DNA of 64,000 nucleotides from Balanoglossus misakiensis. Its lineage: Eukaryota > Hemichordata. The stretch is taken from assembly GCA_040954595.2 (NCBI GenBank), contig CM082585.2, positions 6,696,001-6,760,000 of the forward strand, written 5' to 3'. A program made the translations under genes and the position numbers. Below the pieces are notes generated by a model. That model ran no database searches, was not told where the DNA came from, and was given only the letters and a program-made list of their open reading frames with translations. Each line of letters opens with the position of its first letter. Positions within the stretch are counted from its first letter, which is position 1. Of the stretch, positions 59,801 to 64,000 are shown one piece after another.

Positions 59801-62800
59801 CGATGTCTACGGGAGAAAATCACACGAGCGAAGACACAGGGCAATGGGGACGGTGCTGATTTATACGTACACTGTAACACATCGGGCATAGTATCACCTT
59901 ACCTAGATCAGAGATCAGTTGTAGAGTTCAAAGTACCGGTATATAAGACCTGCCTTTCATGTTTTGTCCACTATGTGTCTCCGTATAGTCATGAAAGTCA
60001 AATCAAAAACATAAATGTATTATTCTACATACAAATCTCCCTTATGTATAATCAATGGTGAATGGGATATTGTTTTGTTAAATGTATATCTATAACCGAT
60101 TTCATTGATACCGAGCTACATCCTTCAGCATTGACGTTATACATTGCTTGTCTCCAAAACGAGGTTAGGGCAAGTAAGTCAGAAACTTGGTAAGGCGAGC
60201 AGAGAAATAACTTTCTACGAGTGATCCCTGCAGTGCATTGGTCAAGGCTTATGAACTTTTCAATTTAATGCGACACGTTGTGTATCAAATTGAGACACGC
60301 GCATCATACTATATGCGTACAACAAATTCTTTCGGCCTGTTTTCAGATTCATCACAACCGATACCACCATGGCGTCATATTGTCAGTTAATTAAAGGCGC
60401 GTGCTCGGGGGAGAGCGTTTCAGCAGCAATAGTAAGATCCTTGAAACATGCCCAATCTTGTCTATGACTTGTAGAGTGTCGGAACAGTACTTCAAATATA
60501 CATGTTAGTTTACTGTTTTCTCTGTCGGCAGACCTATTTTTTGTCGTTTTCTGTGTTGAAATCTCTTTGCTTATTGTAGCCATAGTGTTTTATTAGACAA
60601 GAGGCGTTTTCCTTAATTGACTTCTAGGTATTGTTTAAGATAACATATCTGTTTGGGTTATCCCTGTGTCTGTATACAGGCGACAAAAATTCACAACAGA
60701 AACTAGCGATTTCAATAGTATTGATGCCAACCCTAATTTGAGTTTTAAACGCCGATCGAAGGCGAACACAAGTCTCTTGCGACTAATGTCGATACTGGAT
60801 TCATGTAAACAACATTTAATTTGCAAGGTCCCGTGCCGTGGTCGTTATTGAATTCACACACTACAATCGTCGTGGTACTCGGGCACGGTAAGGTGATCGC
60901 CATTTTCTGTTTGAATAACTATCTAAAGAAGATTGCGAGTAATCTCGAATCACATACTCAATAGTGGCAGACACGGACGTCAACCTAGTGCCACTAAATC
61001 AAATCACTGCAGTCGCGCAATTATGCTGAAAGTGAACACTTTCTAATGTTTTCTTTTTTATCATGCGATCAGCCCAGTTTTAATTTGATTAGAAAAAAAT
61101 GTAGGTGTAGAATAACTTTGACAAGACTGCAATGTCATCAGGTATGGGTCGAATTAACACGTACTTTGGAAATTGAAAATAAGACGTCCTCGTTGGATCA
61201 ATATTTAAAACACCACTTTCTGCTACATTTGGCATACATGTATTTTCAACGATTGGATTTTCTTATCCATAACCGATGGACGACACCATTTTCAATTGGG
61301 GGAAGATAGGAAAATGCTGCGTGTGAGTAAGAAACAAGAAACGTAAAGCCAGATTGAACACACACCTCCTGGGCATAACAGTTATAGTGAAGTACCCGTT
61401 CATTAACCAGACGGACAGCTGGTTTTCCACCAATTGCACTCCGTTTCGTGAGTTTGTGCGTGTTTTACGAAACACTGCATATTCGTATTACACTTCGTGC
61501 ATAGATATATCACACGAGAGCAGAGAAGAGCACGTTCACCTTTGTTGTACCAAATTGTTAACAAAATGAAGTAACTTCGGTCGTTGTAAAGTTACCTGAA
61601 AATAAGGTAAATTTAATGCTTTTCTCGTTGGTGTCTAGACATGGAAATGTGCTGCATTCAACTCCCTGAATCAGAAAACATTTGTGAAGCTTTAACACAA
61701 CTGGATATTACGTTCTGAGTGACAACCAGACATTGGGGAAAAGTTACCACCCTGGTTTACATCGCGACCATCTACGGTAATGCAGCAGTATTAACATAAT
61801 GGCTTTGACATTGGTTTATTAGCTCCACATGACAAGAGTTTGTACTTGGTCGATCTTCCGGCACGATGGGTCGTTTCCTTTACTAATGAAGGACAGAGTC
61901 ATTGACAATCATTAGAGTGTATTCGCTGCGACGTCTATGCCATTATGGGCACCCCCTCACAGGTATTGACTGGTAACACTATGTTACAACATTATCGCCA
62001 ATGTACGACATTGACTTCCCCAGTCAAACGGGATGTATGGATGCGTTTAGTTACGGATGCCATGAATCTAAACCAAACCGTCTCAGTCAGGGGACGCATG
62101 CCTAGAAGTTGTTCTAGTAATTGTGACTACACGTAGGAATTATCATAAGCGGCCTCAGAAACCATATAGCAGAGAACGAGACACACAGACAAACAACCAT
62201 AATATCACCCAAAGTATTCCCCTACATTCCTCAATCAGGTTGATGTAATACCTCTGGCACTTCACCCAATTCATTATCCTTCCGATTACGAGTATATGAC
62301 CTCTCAATTTTATGTGCAGTTGGCTTTGTGATTGCGTATATTGATTTTCTGAACGGTTTTTCAGGTGTTGTTGTCGACTTGTACTTACTGAACATATCTT
62401 ATTCATTTGGGAGCATTTTTTATATTAAGTGCATATTTCTGTGCATACATTAATATCTTCCAGAGTCACGATGGAAATTTGACTCACTTAAGAACTCAAT
62501 CGATTCGACAGTGTTTATAAACGGAAAGTTTACACGTGTTGTGTTACCAATTAAGCAGTCTCCTTGCGTACAGTTTTAGCTTTATTAGACAATTTATTTT
62601 CCATTTTGTTTCTCTTGTAGTATATGCAGACTTGGCGTAGACAAAAAATCTATGTTTTCTGGAATAAAAGTAACACAGTAGAAAAAATTCACAAACTACT
62701 TTATCTTATAATCAAAAGGCCAAATTTTTGTCTACAATCTTCAATAACTTTACACATGGAACATAACATCCGATTAATGCCTGTTCGATTGCCTGTTTGT

Positions 62801-64000
62801 GTGTTACTTCAGCCACGGCCCACTGTCATTTGAAAACCCATTGAGATAATGGACTTTCAAAATATAAAGTGCCGACGTGAAGTGTCGGTTAATTAAGAAA
62901 TAGCTTTCAAAGATCAACGAGGTAACTTAACCGGTATATGAAATATATGTGTTAATGAAAGCTTATAAGTAATATTAATTAACTATCAGTACTTAAATTT
63001 ATCTTCAATTTTCATTGTTTACTGACATAAATTAAACAATTGAAGGTCATCGCTAGCTCCATTTCAAGATCATAGCAAGGGCATTCGCGTATCGAAGTTT
63101 CATAATTGATCTCCCCAGTGAAGAGAAAATCGAGATGAGTGAGCATGTCATTCAATATACAGTGAGGTGTTTTTCTGTGTTCACGAGTGGCAATCAATGT
63201 TAACTGTAGTTGTATGCATGGAAATGAGATGTACGGTCTATAAAATATTGTGCATCAATAAATGCTGGTGCACTTCAGACCTAAATGATAGAATTGTTCA
63301 TCCAAAATCAAATCGGTATATGCACCTCATTTCACAACATGTCTCTGCATTTACATTTATTAGGTACCTATAAAACATGATATGTAATATTGTAACATGC
63401 GAAGCTGGCAAATTACGTTGTCAACCAAAGAAAATAGTGTTAATTTATATATCGTCACAAAATCACTGCGAATGATTTCCAACAGATATGATGTTTTACA
63501 CACAATTCTCTTGAGGTTTGATTTACAGTCTCGTGTTACATAGCATATGTTTCTAATCATCCACCAAGGGTACATGTGCTTTTTAGATGACATAAATGAC
63601 TGTCTCTCAATGTTGTCAGTTGATTGAACGGCCGCGTGGACACACAATACCGCGCACGCGTCTGTCCATCGCATTTCCGGTAACACGACCACGTTCCTCA
63701 GAATTATGACGACACCTCATTCAGAATCGGCAATTAGGGAATGGACGAGGCGTACATCGCAAATGTTTTGCTTGGATTCAGATTTCACACTTCCGATAAA
63801 TCATCAAAGATACTGGAGTTTAATCTGCACGCTTGCTATGGACACCATACAAATGCCCATATTTTACCATGTTATCTTATCCTACCCCTTGCATGCTATA
63901 AATAGTTAGCAAGCATCATACCTGCCTGTTGTTCTGAGCATATCTATTATTTGGCAGATGCGTGCTTTCTTTTGTCGCCAGTTCTTTTATGAAGAGATAA
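56822..64000. other. Presumed first intron of the guanylyl cyclase-like gene, or intergenic
   Basis: I searched the plus strand for continuation exons of the ligand-binding domain and found none that keep phase 1 and family motifs. The region is AT-rich, with scattered microsatellite-like runs. If the gene is intact, this is an intron longer than 7 kb. Confidence 0.4.

Overview
This 64 kb window is nuclear DNA of an animal, most likely a marine invertebrate deuterostome (hemichordate, amphioxus or echinoderm; the sequence alone does not decide which). The reasons are multi-exon genes with canonical GT/AG introns, kilobase introns full of microsatellites and short inverted-repeat elements, a uronyl 2-O-sulfotransferase and a galactose 3-O-sulfotransferase of metazoan type, secreted Ly6 and CUB proteins, and a receptor guanylyl cyclase ectodomain. 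I assembled exons by hand from reading frame, splice sites and intron phase; no alignment was run.

Layout. 1-8.1 kb: noncoding, with one short 33-bp tandem repeat. 8.2-13.9 kb (+): a complete 12-exon MFS transporter of SLC18B1 type, with a 1.3 kb long-inverted-repeat element in its last intron. 16.4-18.9 kb (+): a uronyl 2-O-sulfotransferase-like gene with a single coding exon and a probable TATA-driven noncoding first exon. 19.5-20.3 kb: two short inverted-repeat transposons, one of them inserted inside what looks like a promoter-proximal coding exon. 20.9-26.4 kb: a divergent pair of GPI-anchored Ly6/uPAR genes made by inverted duplication. Between them lies a decayed Penelope-like retroelement: a GIY-YIG endonuclease remnant followed by an intact-looking hammerhead ribozyme. 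32.0-40.5 kb (+): a two-exon galactose-3-O-sulfotransferase with a 7.2 kb intron. 42.0-43.8 kb: a 219-bp tandem duplication, then a 125/81-bp satellite array. 44.0-46.5 kb (-): a 1.1 kb tandem duplication carrying two copies of a small gene of no family I recognise; one copy is cut short by a stop. 48.0-51.5 kb (+): a secreted protein of three CUB domains, each encoded by one phase-1 exon. 56.1-56.8 kb (+): the first coding exon of a receptor guanylyl cyclase-like protein whose remaining exons I could not find before the window ends.

The genes do not form one pathway. Two encode Golgi PAPS-dependent sulfotransferases acting on glycans and three encode secreted or cell-surface proteins, so the window is biased towards the cell surface and extracellular matrix. 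The strongest discoveries are the hammerhead ribozyme with its Penelope-type endonuclease relic, the unrecognised duplicated gene family, and the transposon sitting inside a candidate first exon.
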